A stretch of DNA of 64,000 nt from the NCBI RefSeq assembly GCF_001832905.1, contig NZ_MKIR01000022.1, positions 1 to 64,000 of the forward strand. Reading direction: 5' to 3'. This document shows positions 42,397 through 50,847 of the stretch, piece by piece. Under the pieces are notes generated by a model that was not told the origin of the DNA, searched no databases, and saw nothing but the letters and a program-made list of their open reading frames with translations. How positions within the stretch are numbered: position 1 is the stretch's first letter; each line of letters opens with the position of its first letter. The position numbers were made by a program, and so were the translations under genes. The stretch is from Floricoccus tropicus. Its GTDB lineage: Bacteria; Bacillota; Bacilli; Lactobacillales; Streptococcaceae.

Positions 42397-43656
42397 ATGA
42401 AAATTTGGCAAAATAAAAAGCTAATGATTATTTTAGGAAGTATATTAGCTTTACTTGTAGTTGCCTTTATCGGGGTCAGAACATTTGGCCAGAAAAATAA
42501 CAAGGCTACGCAGGTGGCTGATATGGGTGATAGTTATGGAATTAAGTATTTTGAAGTACCGGATGTTGATCAGGTATTCATTAATGGTATTGTTCAACCG
42601 AACCAAACACAGTCATTTCCTAAAAGTGATAAGAATACAAGTGAACCAGATATAAAGGTGTCTAATGGCCAAGTTGTTGACGAAGGGACAGTTCTTTTTA
42701 CTTATGAAGATAAAGATGTTACTAAAGAAATAGAAAATCAACAAAATACCGTTAATAAATTACAAACAAAGCGTGAGAATACAAATGCAAAATGGAATAG
42801 GGCTTTAGCAAATGCTAACGAAGCTAACGCTTCCTCAAAAACAGATGATAAAGAAGGGGCAAGTGGCATTCAGTCATCTACTGGGATAAATGAACAGTAT
42901 CAATCAGAAATAGATGGCATTGATGAAGAGATTGGCTTTGCAAATGATGCTGTAGCTGACTTGCAAACTAAACAATATATATCTACAAATGCTAAATTTA
43001 AAGGTCGTGTATCAATTCCTGAAGTTAAGGACGCAAACTCACCAATCCTTAGACTTACTTCAGAGGAATTATATGTTGCAGGTAAAGTTAGTGAAAAAGA
43101 TTTACCAAAAATTAAAGTTGGACAACAAGCAACCCTTACATCAATATCAAATGGAACAGTAGTAACAGGTAAGATTTCATATATAGATGATAATCCACCA
43201 GAAAATAAAACGGAACAAAATCAATATGGTACTAACTCTTCACTTTCAAGCTATGATGTTAAGATAACTCTTGATACTTTAGAAGGTATAAAGAATGGCT
43301 ATCATATTCAAGCCACAGTTGATGTAGGTAAAAAAGAAGCTGTGCAACTTCCTAAAGAAGCTGTCCATGATAGTGGGGATAAGAAGTACGTACTAGTTAA
43401 TGACTTTGGTAATGTTGTTCGACGTGATGTTCAAGTTGGTGAAGAAAAAGATGGAAAAGTAACAATCAAATCAGGTTTAGAGTCTGCAGATCGAGTAATT
43501 GTTTCATCAGAAAAGCCAGTAAAAGAAGGTGATATTATTGGTGGAGGCGATGCTGGTCAAGGGGCTGCAAATGAAAATGGAGCTGCTGTAGAAGGTGGAG
43601 CACCAGACGCGGAGAAACAAGAGAAGGCATCTGAAGAAAAAACTGAAGGCAAATAA
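42397..43656 (+). CDS. Efflux periplasmic-adaptor-like protein (MacA/HlyD family)
   Basis: A 419-aa protein. One N-terminal membrane span (about 6-26), a barrel-sandwich/lipoyl part split by a coiled coil (about 100-190; 'NQQNTVNKLQTKRENTNAKW'), a beta-barrel ('LYVAGKVSEKDLPKIKVGQQ') and a Gly/Glu/Lys-rich tail. In Gram-positives these adaptors work with MacB-type transporters on peptides or antibiotics. The ATG at 42397 follows GGAGG; the TTG-started longer frame (42373) is disfavoured. First gene of the operon. Confidence 0.85.
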   Translation: MKIWQNKKLMIILGSILALLVVAFIGVRTFGQKNNKATQVADMGDSYGIKYFEVPDVDQVFINGIVQPNQTQSFPKSDKNTSEPDIKVSNGQVVDEGTVLFTYEDKDVTKEIENQQNTVNKLQTKRENTNAKWNRALANANEANASSKTDDKEGASGIQSSTGINEQYQSEIDGIDEEIGFANDAVADLQTKQYISTNAKFKGRVSIPEVKDANSPILRLTSEELYVAGKVSEKDLPKIKVGQQATLTSISNGTVVTGKISYIDDNPPENKTEQNQYGTNSSLSSYDVKITLDTLEGIKNGYHIQATVDVGKKEAVQLPKEAVHDSGDKKYVLVNDFGNVVRRDVQVGEEKDGKVTIKSGLESADRVIVSSEKPVKEGDIIGGGDAGQGAANENGAAVEGGAPDAEKQEKASEEKTEGK

Positions 43657-43666
43657 GGAGGTTTAA

Positions 43667-44374
43667 ATGGAACAAGTTGAAAAACAACCTCTTATTAAGT
43701 TACGACATATAGAAAAAAGGTTTCCTGTTGGTAAAGAGCAATTACTTGTTCTCAAAGATTTAGATTTAGATATCTATCCTGGTGAGTTTATAATGATAAT
43801 GGGTAAGTCAGGTAGTGGTAAAACTACTTTGATGAATATTATTGGATTTTTGGATAGACTAAGCGAAGGAGAATATTATTTTAATGGTACTGATGTTTCG
43901 AAACTATCTGAAAATAAAAAGTCTGAATTCAGAAATGAATTTTTAGGATTCATATTTCAACAGTTTTTCTTAATTGGTTCTTTAAATGTAAGTCAAAATG
44001 TTCAATTACCATGTGTCTATGAAGGGAAAAAGTCCGGATCAGAAAAAAAAGAGATTGCTGAAAAGTATCTCGGACTAGTTGGACTTGAAAGTAAGGCAAA
44101 ATCGAAGGTTACAGAACTTTCTGGAGGTCAACAGCAACGTGTTGCAATTGCACGTGCACTGGTTAATGATCCTGTATTAATTATGGCTGATGAACCAACA
44201 GGAGCACTTGATAGTGAAACAGGGACTGAGATAATGAACCTTTTGACGGAACTTAATAAGCAAGGGAAAACTATCGTAATGGTTACTCATGATGCAGATA
44301 TGACTAAATATGCTAGCAGAGTAATTCATATGAAGGATGGTCGCTTTTATGAGGAAGAGGAGGTAACTGAATGA
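43667..44374 (+). CDS. ABC transporter ATP-binding protein (MacB/LolD type)
   Basis: A 235-aa ATPase. Walker A is 'GKSGSGKTT', the Q-loop is in 'GFIFQQFFL', the signature is 'LSGGQQQRVA', Walker B is 'VLIMADEPTGALD', and the H-loop is in 'MVTHDADM'. It drives the mechanotransmission-type FtsX-fold permease encoded next, with which it overlaps by 4 bp. Confidence 0.92.
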   Translation: MEQVEKQPLIKLRHIEKRFPVGKEQLLVLKDLDLDIYPGEFIMIMGKSGSGKTTLMNIIGFLDRLSEGEYYFNGTDVSKLSENKKSEFRNEFLGFIFQQFFLIGSLNVSQNVQLPCVYEGKKSGSEKKEIAEKYLGLVGLESKAKSKVTELSGGQQQRVAIARALVNDPVLIMADEPTGALDSETGTEIMNLLTELNKQGKTIVMVTHDADMTKYASRVIHMKDGRFYEEEEVTE

Positions 44375-45603
44375 TTTGGAATCTATTAGTTAGTACTTTT
44401 CTAAGTTTACGTGCTCATAAGTTAAGAGTTTTGCTCACAATGATTGGAATAATTATTGGTATTACTTCGGTTGTTACAATTTCTTCACTTGGTGAAGGTA
44501 TGAAAAAACAAGTTTTATCCGCTACCAGTGCTATGAATGCTGATGTAGTAAAACTTAAATATACCCCAGAAGGCGATGGAAAAAGCAATGGGGACTCTGG
44601 AGAATCTGATTTTTCATTTTCACGGATTGATATGAAGAAGGTTCAATCCATTCCAGGAGTTAAGACAGTTTATCCTCAGTATGGTGACGGGGGAATGGGA
44701 GATAATTTGAGTCTTTCCATGGACTACTTTGGAGCCCAGGCAAGTATTATGGTCACTTCGAACCGAGGGAATAATAAAATCCAATATGGTCGGGATTTTT
44801 CGGATGCTGATAGTGGTAAAGATGTGATTGTGTTGAATCCCGATATTTTTGAATACCAATTACAAGGTGATAACCCTGCTGATATGATCAATAAGGCTGT
44901 TTCTATCAATGGGTATATGTTTAAAGTAATCGGTATTTTAGAAAAAGTAAATTATGAGAACATGAGTGCTTCTGATGCAATGTCTATGGATTGGACAACC
45001 ATGATGAGTTCCTTTGTTTCAAGAAGTGACTACAATAAACTAGCTGAGACTAAATCAATTTCAGGAATTAATTTTAAACTCAAAGAGGGTGCGGACAGAG
45101 ATGCTGTTATTAATAAGGCGACTGAGATAATGACTACAAATCATCCAGATGTTAAAGGGGTGTTTAGAGAAGATGATCAAGATCGCCAAGCCCAAAAGCA
45201 AATGGAAGACAGTATAGGTAGCATAACAATGTTCCTACTCGCAGTGACTGCTATATCACTTTTAGTTGGTGGTATTGGAGTTATGAATATCATGTACGTG
45301 TCAGTCACTGAAAGAAAAAGAGAAATTGGTATTCGTCGTGCTATCGGTGCAAAACCAAGAGTAATATTACTCCAGTTTTTACTTGAGGCTGCATTTATTA
45401 CTCTACTTGGTGGACTAATTGGTGTTGGTCTTGGTTACGGAATTGCTCGTATGATTGGACCAGCATTGAGTATTGTACCAGTAATTACGCCTAAGATTTT
45501 CTTGATTTCAACATCTGTTTCAATATTAACAGGTATAATATTTGGTATCATACCTGCCATTAGTGCTTCAAGGATGGATCCAATTAAAGCAATTTACAAT
45601 TAA
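44371..45603 (+). CDS. ABC transporter permease (MacB/FtsX type)
   Basis: A 410-aa permease with one N-terminal membrane span (about 20-42), a large extracytoplasmic MacB_PCD domain (about 45-280), then three C-terminal spans. 'RKREIGIRRAIGAKPR' near 312-327 and 'ISASRMDPIKAIYN' at the end are standard MacB motifs. With the adaptor and ATPase it forms a tripartite-like exporter, probably for antimicrobial peptides or macrolides; substrate not known. Confidence 0.9.
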   Translation: MIWNLLVSTFLSLRAHKLRVLLTMIGIIIGITSVVTISSLGEGMKKQVLSATSAMNADVVKLKYTPEGDGKSNGDSGESDFSFSRIDMKKVQSIPGVKTVYPQYGDGGMGDNLSLSMDYFGAQASIMVTSNRGNNKIQYGRDFSDADSGKDVIVLNPDIFEYQLQGDNPADMINKAVSINGYMFKVIGILEKVNYENMSASDAMSMDWTTMMSSFVSRSDYNKLAETKSISGINFKLKEGADRDAVINKATEIMTTNHPDVKGVFREDDQDRQAQKQMEDSIGSITMFLLAVTAISLLVGGIGVMNIMYVSVTERKREIGIRRAIGAKPRVILLQFLLEAAFITLLGGLIGVGLGYGIARMIGPALSIVPVITPKIFLISTSVSILTGIIFGIIPAISASRMDPIKAIYN

Positions 45604-45608
45604 TAATA

Positions 45609-45642
45609 AAAAATCTTGATTAATTTTTGATCAAGATTTTTT
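45609..45642 (+). terminator. Terminator of the efflux operon
   Basis: AAAATCTTGAT / ATCAAGATTTT with a 9-nt loop and T residues. Confidence 0.85.
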
Positions 45643-45675
45643 CAATACTTTAGTAGTTATTGTAAACGAAAAGGA

Positions 45676-45709
45676 AAAAGCATAATAGATGGGAATCTAT
45701 TATGCTTTT
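45676..45709 (-). terminator. Terminator of the pyruvate oxidase gene
   Basis: AAAAGCATAATAGAT / ATCTATTATGCTTTT, 15 bp with loop GGGA; T-rich on both strands, placed 24 bp beyond the minus-strand gene. Confidence 0.85.
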
Positions 45710-45732
45710 AGAACGTGATTATTTATTTCTTA

Positions 45733-47583
45733 TTATAATTCAACACCATATTCTTCAAATAATTCTGGAAGTGGTTTTAAATTTTGACCATCATATCTAT
45801 CTAAGAATTCTCTTACTGTATATTCTTTATATCCAGCAGCTGTTTGAGTAGAAGGAGAAGCATCGTAGTTTTTGCTGACTGTTTCAACTAACTTACCATC
45901 TTCAATCTTAAGAAGTAAATCTTCTACTGGGATACTACGTTTATCAGTGATTTTAGCATCAATCAAGAATGGACGACCTGCTTTTGTAACTTCAAGTGCT
46001 TTATCAAAAGCTGCTGGAAGTTCTTTTGGAGAACGGACAGTGATTGATTCAACACCCATTGCTTGAGCAATCATAGCAAAGTCTTGATCTTCAATATAGA
46101 TACCTGAGTAATCCATAGGAATATCATCTTGTTCACTCTTAATAAAGTTAAGAGAAGCATTAGATGTTACAACATTGATAATTGGAAGTTTGTATTTCTT
46201 TTCAGTGATTAAGTCTTGCATAACCATTGAGAATGCACCATCACCTGAAATGTTAAACACTTGACGATCTGGATAACTTAATTGTCCAGCAATAGCTCCT
46301 GGAACGCCTGATCCCATAGAAGCAAATAGAGCTGAGATAACCCATTTATTTTTAGGTGTTATATTTAAATGACGGAAACTGTTAATGATGTTATCACCAA
46401 CGTCAATTGAGAATACTGCATTCGGTTCAGCAATACGATTGATTTCTTTATAAACAGCTTCAAATTCTAATGGTTCAGCATTGCGGTTTGTCAAGTAATC
46501 AAGATATTCTTTCCAGTTTGCCATATCAGCAACTGCAGCCTTGAAATAAGGACTTTCTTCAACTTTTTCACTGCGTTCAATTGCTTTTTCGACAAAAGCT
46601 GTAGCATCAGACCAAATACCTAAATCTAAGAAATGATGACGTCCAAATTGAGCACGATCGTTATCAATTTGAATAAATTTGAATTCATGAGTACGATATA
46701 CTAGATTTGCAAATGGGAAGTCTGCCCCGATAGTGATTACTAAATCGCTAACAGCCATGATTTCATCAGCAGCTTTAGAAGCAGCACGGTTGGCAGTTCC
46801 AAGGTTACCTTCGTAGCTATCTGGAATTAATCCTTTAGCAAGACCTGTCATAACAATTGGAATTTGTAATTTCTTAGAAAGTTCGACAAGTTTGTCACCA
46901 CCATTTTTAATACCGCGTCCTACGTGGAATACAGGGCGTTTAGCTTCTTTAACCATTGCTAAGAATTGATCTACTTCTTCATCAGTAGCTAAAGGACCAA
47001 CAACCACTTTATTGTCAGTATTTGAATGTGAAGTATAAGGTACATCAGGAATTTGTACATAACCAAAGTCGTTAGGAATAACAACAACAGCAACGCCGTT
47101 ATGTTTGTAAGCTTCACGAATTGCTTTATCAATTACATATGGAAGACTTTCTGGTGTCATTACCAAACGATTGTAGACAGCAACATCTGCAAACATCGGA
47201 TTTTCAACGAATTCTTGGAAATAATTGTAATTCATATTTGTGCTTGGAACTTGACCGATTAAAGCTAGTACTGGTGCATGATCTTCTTTAGCATCGTATA
47301 GTCCTGTTAAAAGGTTAGTAGCTCCAGGTCCAGCTGAACCAAAACATACAGCGATTTTGCCAGTAAGTTTAGCATCTGCAGCAGCAGCTAATGCTCCAAC
47401 TTGTTCATGACGAATTTGAATATAATCTATATTATCTTTTTCCAAATCCAAGGCATGCATAGTTGAGTTGAATGAACCACCGGGATATCCGTAAATGTGG
47501 TTTACACCCCATGATTCGATAACTCTAAGCATAGCAACGCTAGCTGGGACAGTTTTTGAAATTTCAGTATCTGTATTAGTCAT
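45733..47583 (-). CDS. spxB: Pyruvate oxidase
   Basis: A 616-aa ThDP/FAD enzyme. The N-terminal ThDP-pyrimidine domain has catalytic Glu in 'IQIRHEQVGALAA' near 57-69; the middle domain binds FAD; the C-terminal ThDP-diphosphate motif 'GDGAFSMVMQD' ... 'NAS' lies near 450-480. It matches the Pox/SpxB group rather than acetolactate synthase in 'GSAGPGATNLLTGLYDAKEDHAPVL'-like blocks. The product is acetyl phosphate, CO2 and H2O2, giving aerobic ATP and peroxide. About 25 residues longer than pneumococcal SpxB, mostly N-terminal. Confidence 0.88.
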   Translation of the reverse strand: MTNTDTEISKTVPASVAMLRVIESWGVNHIYGYPGGSFNSTMHALDLEKDNIDYIQIRHEQVGALAAAADAKLTGKIAVCFGSAGPGATNLLTGLYDAKEDHAPVLALIGQVPSTNMNYNYFQEFVENPMFADVAVYNRLVMTPESLPYVIDKAIREAYKHNGVAVVVIPNDFGYVQIPDVPYTSHSNTDNKVVVGPLATDEEVDQFLAMVKEAKRPVFHVGRGIKNGGDKLVELSKKLQIPIVMTGLAKGLIPDSYEGNLGTANRAASKAADEIMAVSDLVITIGADFPFANLVYRTHEFKFIQIDNDRAQFGRHHFLDLGIWSDATAFVEKAIERSEKVEESPYFKAAVADMANWKEYLDYLTNRNAEPLEFEAVYKEINRIAEPNAVFSIDVGDNIINSFRHLNITPKNKWVISALFASMGSGVPGAIAGQLSYPDRQVFNISGDGAFSMVMQDLITEKKYKLPIINVVTSNASLNFIKSEQDDIPMDYSGIYIEDQDFAMIAQAMGVESITVRSPKELPAAFDKALEVTKAGRPFLIDAKITDKRSIPVEDLLLKIEDGKLVETVSKNYDASPSTQTAAGYKEYTVREFLDRYDGQNLKPLPELFEEYGVEL

Positions 47584-47609
47584 ACTAATGAGCTCCTTTT
47601 ATAGTTTAT

Positions 47610-47638
47610 ACTATATTTTAATTTATAGGTCCGATAAA
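47610..47638 (-). promoter_or_regulatory. Promoter of the pyruvate oxidase gene
   Basis: Minus strand: TTTATC, 17 nt, TATAGT; the ATG follows 27 nt after the -10, with AAGGAGCT. Confidence 0.5.
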
Positions 47639-47664
47639 CCTTACAGACATACTTTAGCACTTGG

Positions 47665-47678
47665 TGCAATCGTTTTCA
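47665..47678. promoter_or_regulatory. cre site upstream of the pyruvate oxidase promoter
   Basis: TGCAATCGTTTTCA, identical to the 14 bases in the malE promoter. It lies upstream of the inferred -35, a position more consistent with CcpA activation than repression. Confidence 0.7.
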
Positions 47679-47787
47679 AATATTTAGTCTGTTTTTCATA
47701 AATTATTACAGTTGGTAAAAAAATTAAAAGTGCTACACCCTTTAAAACTCTATATCCAAGTATAATTTTTTATACTAGGACATTTAT

Positions 47788-48963
47788 TTATTGATTTTTC
47801 TTTTTTGCAAATGATACAAGAATTACAGCAATAATTACCAAAACCATTCCCATTAGCGGAGTAAACTGAAGTCCAAAAGTTGATGTAGTCTTAGCTCCAA
47901 CTGTCGAACCAAGGCTAATCCCTATATTAAAGGCTGCTATATTAAAAGCTGAAGCAAGTGTAATGTCTTTAGGAACAAATCGTTCAGCCAGTTGAACTAC
48001 ATATAGTTGTAAACCTGGTACATTCATGAAGGCAAAAAGTCCTAATAAGAGAACGGAAATTGTTCCAATTATCATATTTGTTGATAATATGGCAAAATAC
48101 ATGAATCCAAGGCTGATAGCAAGTGCAATAAACATTTTGAAAAGAACATTTAAGGTGTTTTTGTTGGCAAGCTTGCCACCTATTGTGTTGCCAATGGCTA
48201 CCATGATTCCGTAGACAACTAGGATAATGACGATTGCAGAGTTCGAGTAACCAAAGTATCTTTCAAGTATTGGAGAGATGTAGGTGTAAACCGCAAAAGT
48301 ACCACCATATCCAAGTGCAGTAATTAAAAATGAAATTACTAAAGGTTTATTAGTGAAAATACGCTTAATACCCAGTAAATCAACCTTTCCTGGAATTGGA
48401 AGATTAGCTGGTACCAAGAACAAACTTGCTAAAAGTCCGATTAATCCAATGACAGCAATAAAAATAAATGACATATTCCAACTAGTTTGTTGACCAATAT
48501 ATGTTCCTAGGGGTACACCAGTTACAGTGGCAACAGTCAAACCAGTAAACATTATTGAAATGGCACTAGCACGTCTTGACTCGTCAACAAGGTCAGCAGC
48601 AATTACCGTAGATACTGACATAAAAATACCATGAGCAAGTGATGAAACTATTCTTCCTATTAAAAGAATAGAGAATGTTGGTGCAAAGGCAGCAATCAGA
48701 TTACCTAAAATGAAGGTAATCATGATGGCAAGCATTAAAACTTTACGATTCCACTTACCTGTTAAAATTGTTAAAAGTGGGGCACCAATAGTTACACCCA
48801 GAGCATAGAGAGAAACAGTCAGACCAGCTTGATCAAGAGAAACTTTAAAACTATCAACAATCATTGGTAATAAACCAACACTTATAAATTCCGTAGAGCC
48901 GATAGCAAAAGCATTGATTGCAAGTGCTAAGAGCGTAAAATTAGGTGAAATTTTCTTATCCAT
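47788..48963 (-). CDS. MFS efflux transporter (DHA1/AraJ type)
   Basis: A 391-aa protein with twelve membrane segments. Motif A is 'GAPLLTILTGKWNRK' near 60-74 and motif C-like 'TGVPLGTYIGQQTSW' near 149-163, marking drug:H+ antiporters. The substrate is not known; sugar or antibiotic export are typical. It is divergent from an HxlR-type regulator that probably controls it. AGGTCTT-like ribosome site upstream. Confidence 0.85.
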   Translation of the reverse strand: MDKKISPNFTLLALAINAFAIGSTEFISVGLLPMIVDSFKVSLDQAGLTVSLYALGVTIGAPLLTILTGKWNRKVLMLAIMITFILGNLIAAFAPTFSILLIGRIVSSLAHGIFMSVSTVIAADLVDESRRASAISIMFTGLTVATVTGVPLGTYIGQQTSWNMSFIFIAVIGLIGLLASLFLVPANLPIPGKVDLLGIKRIFTNKPLVISFLITALGYGGTFAVYTYISPILERYFGYSNSAIVIILVVYGIMVAIGNTIGGKLANKNTLNVLFKMFIALAISLGFMYFAILSTNMIIGTISVLLLGLFAFMNVPGLQLYVVQLAERFVPKDITLASAFNIAAFNIGISLGSTVGAKTTSTFGLQFTPLMGMVLVIIAVILVSFAKKKNQ

Positions 48964-49029
48964 AAGACCTCCAAAAAATAGTAGTAATTCAAGAAAATTT
49001 ATTATATACTCTGACTATATATTATGGAA

Positions 49030-49057
49030 GTACCGACTTTAAAGTAATGTAGGTACC
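49030..49057. promoter_or_regulatory. Candidate HxlR operator
   Basis: GTACC ... GGTACC flank the 10-bp palindrome ACTTTAAAGT (49036-49045) in the divergent intergenic region. HxlR-type repressors bind AT-rich inverted repeats in such positions; this assignment is inference. Confidence 0.4.
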
Positions 49058-49090
49058 AAAAAGTAAGTTTTGTATGGACAAAGGAGCTAT

Positions 49091-49450
49091 ATGGAAAATA
49101 AATTTTACAATATAGGTGTAGAAGCTACTATGGATGTAATTGGTGGCAAATGGAAGCCAATTATTTTATGTAATTTAAGACACGGAGCTATGCGACCAAG
49201 TGATTTGATGAGACAAATCCCAAATATTAGCCAAAAAATGTTAACCCAACAGTTAAGGGAGTTGGAACAAGATCATATGATAGAGAGGAAAATCTATAAT
49301 GTAGTTCCACCAAAAGTTGAGTATTCTTTAAGTGAGTATGGTCTAACTTTATCGCATATACTTGATCAGTTGTGCTCATGGGGTGAAAATCATGTAATTC
49401 ATTTACAAGAAGAAGGTAAAAAAGTTAATTTAAAGAGCTTTGGAGATTGA
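49091..49450 (+). CDS. HxlR-family transcriptional regulator
   Basis: A 119-aa winged-helix protein. 'DVIGGKWKPIILCNLRHG' near 14-31 and 'ISQKMLTQQLRELEQDHMI' near 48-66 are HxlR hallmarks. The ATG at 49091 has AAGGAG upstream. Several HxlR members sense electrophiles through an N-terminal Cys; here Cys28 in 'IILCNL' is the only early cysteine. Divergent from the MFS gene, which it likely represses. Confidence 0.88.
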   Translation: MENKFYNIGVEATMDVIGGKWKPIILCNLRHGAMRPSDLMRQIPNISQKMLTQQLRELEQDHMIERKIYNVVPPKVEYSLSEYGLTLSHILDQLCSWGENHVIHLQEEGKKVNLKSFGD

Positions 49451-49478
49451 CAGTCACTATTAATTCTGTTAATATAAT
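49447..49478 (+). promoter_or_regulatory. Promoter of rpsU
   Basis: TTGACA (49447-49452) with TAATAT at 17 nt or TATAAT at 20 nt. A small leader hairpin TGCGT / ACGCA (49484-49498) precedes the coding start. Confidence 0.6.
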
Positions 49479-49528
49479 GTTTGTGCGTTTCAGACGCAGA
49501 AATTAGAAACGGGAAGTGGGTGAAAAAT

Positions 49529-49705
49529 ATGTCAAAAACTGTAGTTCGTAAAAATGAATCTCTTGATGATGCTCTTCGTCGTTTCAAACGTTCTGTAACA
49601 AAAGCTGGAACTCTTCAAGAAGCTCGCAAACGTGAGCACTACGAAAAACCTTCTGTTAAACGTAAACGTAAATCAGAAGCAGCTCGTAAACGTAAAAAAT
49701 TCTAA
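49529..49705 (+). CDS. rpsU: 30S ribosomal protein bS21
   Basis: A 58-aa protein, '[20 protein letters not shown]' then a Lys/Arg tail ending '[14 protein letters not shown]', diagnostic for bS21. It binds 16S rRNA near the anti-Shine-Dalgarno region. The ATG at 49529 is chosen; the longer frame from 49481 would add 16 unrelated residues covering the leader. Confidence 0.97.
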   Translation: MSKTVVRKNESLDDALRRFKRSVTKAGTLQEARKREHYEKPSVKRKRKSEAARKRKKF

Positions 49706-49730
49706 TCATTGAAATTTTTTGAAGATTTTA

Positions 49731-49758
49731 AAAGGTATCCATTGGATGCCTTTTTTAT
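49731..49758 (+). terminator. Terminator of rpsU
   Basis: AAAGGTATCC / GGATGCCTTT (one G-T pair), 3-nt loop, T-run. Confidence 0.88.
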
Positions 49759-49760
49759 TT

Positions 49761-49816
49761 TATATTTACAACAAGTTTACACCACACAAACCCTCTATTT
49801 ATAAGGTGATACAAAT
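49761..49816 (+). repeat. 56-bp upstream repeat of the tandem XRE genes, copy 1
   Basis: About 50 of 56 bases match 50705-50760. It contains TTTACA and TATTTA 17 nt apart (GTTTACACC ... CTATTTATAAGG), so it may be a shared promoter. It begins just after the rpsU terminator. Confidence 0.8.
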
Positions 49817-49904
49817 CATACCAATGAAAATAACATGATGGCACTTGAAATATCTAGGAAATATCTTATTCTGAATGTAGAATCAATTTAAGGAAGGGGT
49901 AGCT

Positions 49905-50672
49905 ATGGATATCGGTGATAAAATTAAACAAAATAGGTTACAAAAAGATTTGACACAAGATGAACTAGCAAAAGTATTAAATGTATCGAGGTCAACAGTA
50001 TCAAGCTGGGAAGTTGGACGCAATTACCCTGATCTTGAAACACTTGTAGCAATCAGCGATTATTTTAGCTTGTCTCTTGATAAATTAATTCGGGAGGATG
50101 CAGAAATGGTAAAAAGCGAAAGAAAGAAATTGAAGTATGGAAAGTTTTTCAAATGGGCAACACTTATTCTTTCAATTTTATTAATAGCCTATATAGGTAT
50201 GAATTTTAGAGCGAAATATACTAATGACAAAATGAAAAATACCCTAATAAAAAATGGATGGTCCCAAGGAGCTGTTGATCCTATCAATGGTGGAAGCAAC
50301 TGGAGTTTATATGAAGGTGAATATAACTATCAAATATATTTCATCCCAGAAACTACCCATCAAAATATTGTCGAAAAAAAGAATAAATTAACATCAGTTA
50401 CCAGTAGTGGTTCAGGGGATGGATTAGTAATCATAATGTCTGATGGAATAAGAACAAATGGATATTCACTCATTATACATACAAAAGATGATACCGAGTT
50501 TATTATAATTGTCGATGAAAATGGTAATGCCATACCAGAACAAATAATGGATGTCGTTCCCCTACACTATAGAAGTGAGATTGAGGAATTTATCAAACAA
50601 AATAAGGAAAAAATTCAAAAAGTAATTAGTAAAACCATTGAAAAGCAAAATCAAGTTTTAGATAATTTATAA
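49905..50672 (+). CDS. Membrane-anchored XRE-family regulator (paralog B)
   Basis: A 255-aa protein. The HTH is residues 1-65 ('LTQDELAKVLNVSRSTVSSW'), a basic hinge 70-82, the membrane span 83-101, and an extracytoplasmic domain 102-255. HTH and hinge are highly similar to the next gene, while the outer domains differ, as if each senses its own signal. GGAAGGGG precedes the ATG. Function unknown. Confidence 0.78.
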   Translation: MDIGDKIKQNRLQKDLTQDELAKVLNVSRSTVSSWEVGRNYPDLETLVAISDYFSLSLDKLIREDAEMVKSERKKLKYGKFFKWATLILSILLIAYIGMNFRAKYTNDKMKNTLIKNGWSQGAVDPINGGSNWSLYEGEYNYQIYFIPETTHQNIVEKKNKLTSVTSSGSGDGLVIIMSDGIRTNGYSLIIHTKDDTEFIIIVDENGNAIPEQIMDVVPLHYRSEIEEFIKQNKEKIQKVISKTIEKQNQVLDNL

Positions 50673-50680
50673 TTTTTTGT

Positions 50681-50705
50681 AGGACAAAATCTATTTGTCC
50701 TTTTT
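50681..50705 (+). terminator. Terminator of paralog B
   Basis: AGGACAAA / TTTGTCCT with a 5-nt loop and T-run. Confidence 0.85.
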
Positions 50706-50760
50706 ATATTTACAACATGTTTACACCATACAAACTCTCTATTTATAAGGCGCCACAAAT
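50705..50760 (+). repeat. 56-bp upstream repeat of the tandem XRE genes, copy 2
   Basis: Second copy of 49761-49816, with six differences. It follows the paralog B terminator just as copy 1 follows the rpsU terminator, so the duplicated unit is upstream region plus gene. Confidence 0.8.
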
Positions 50761-50788
50761 TGTGGACGGCTAATTTTTTTAATGTTAG

Positions 50789-50816
50789 TTTACATGTCTA
50801 GCTAATAGGATATACT
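50789..50816 (+). promoter_or_regulatory. Promoter of paralog C
   Basis: TTTACA, 16-nt spacer, TATACT, 32 nt upstream of the ATG. Confidence 0.55.
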
Positions 50817-50847
50817 AAACATATAATCATTTTGGAGAGGAAACATC

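Noticed and set aside
45733-47583. Acetolactate synthase assignment
   Set aside because: The sequence follows the pyruvate oxidase pattern throughout, there is no small subunit or alsD neighbour, and the upstream cre fits an oxidase under carbon control.
47702-47787. Terminator of the MFS gene at AGTATA / TATACT
   Set aside because: The stem is short and purely AT and lacks a clear T-run on the minus strand, so I did not list it.
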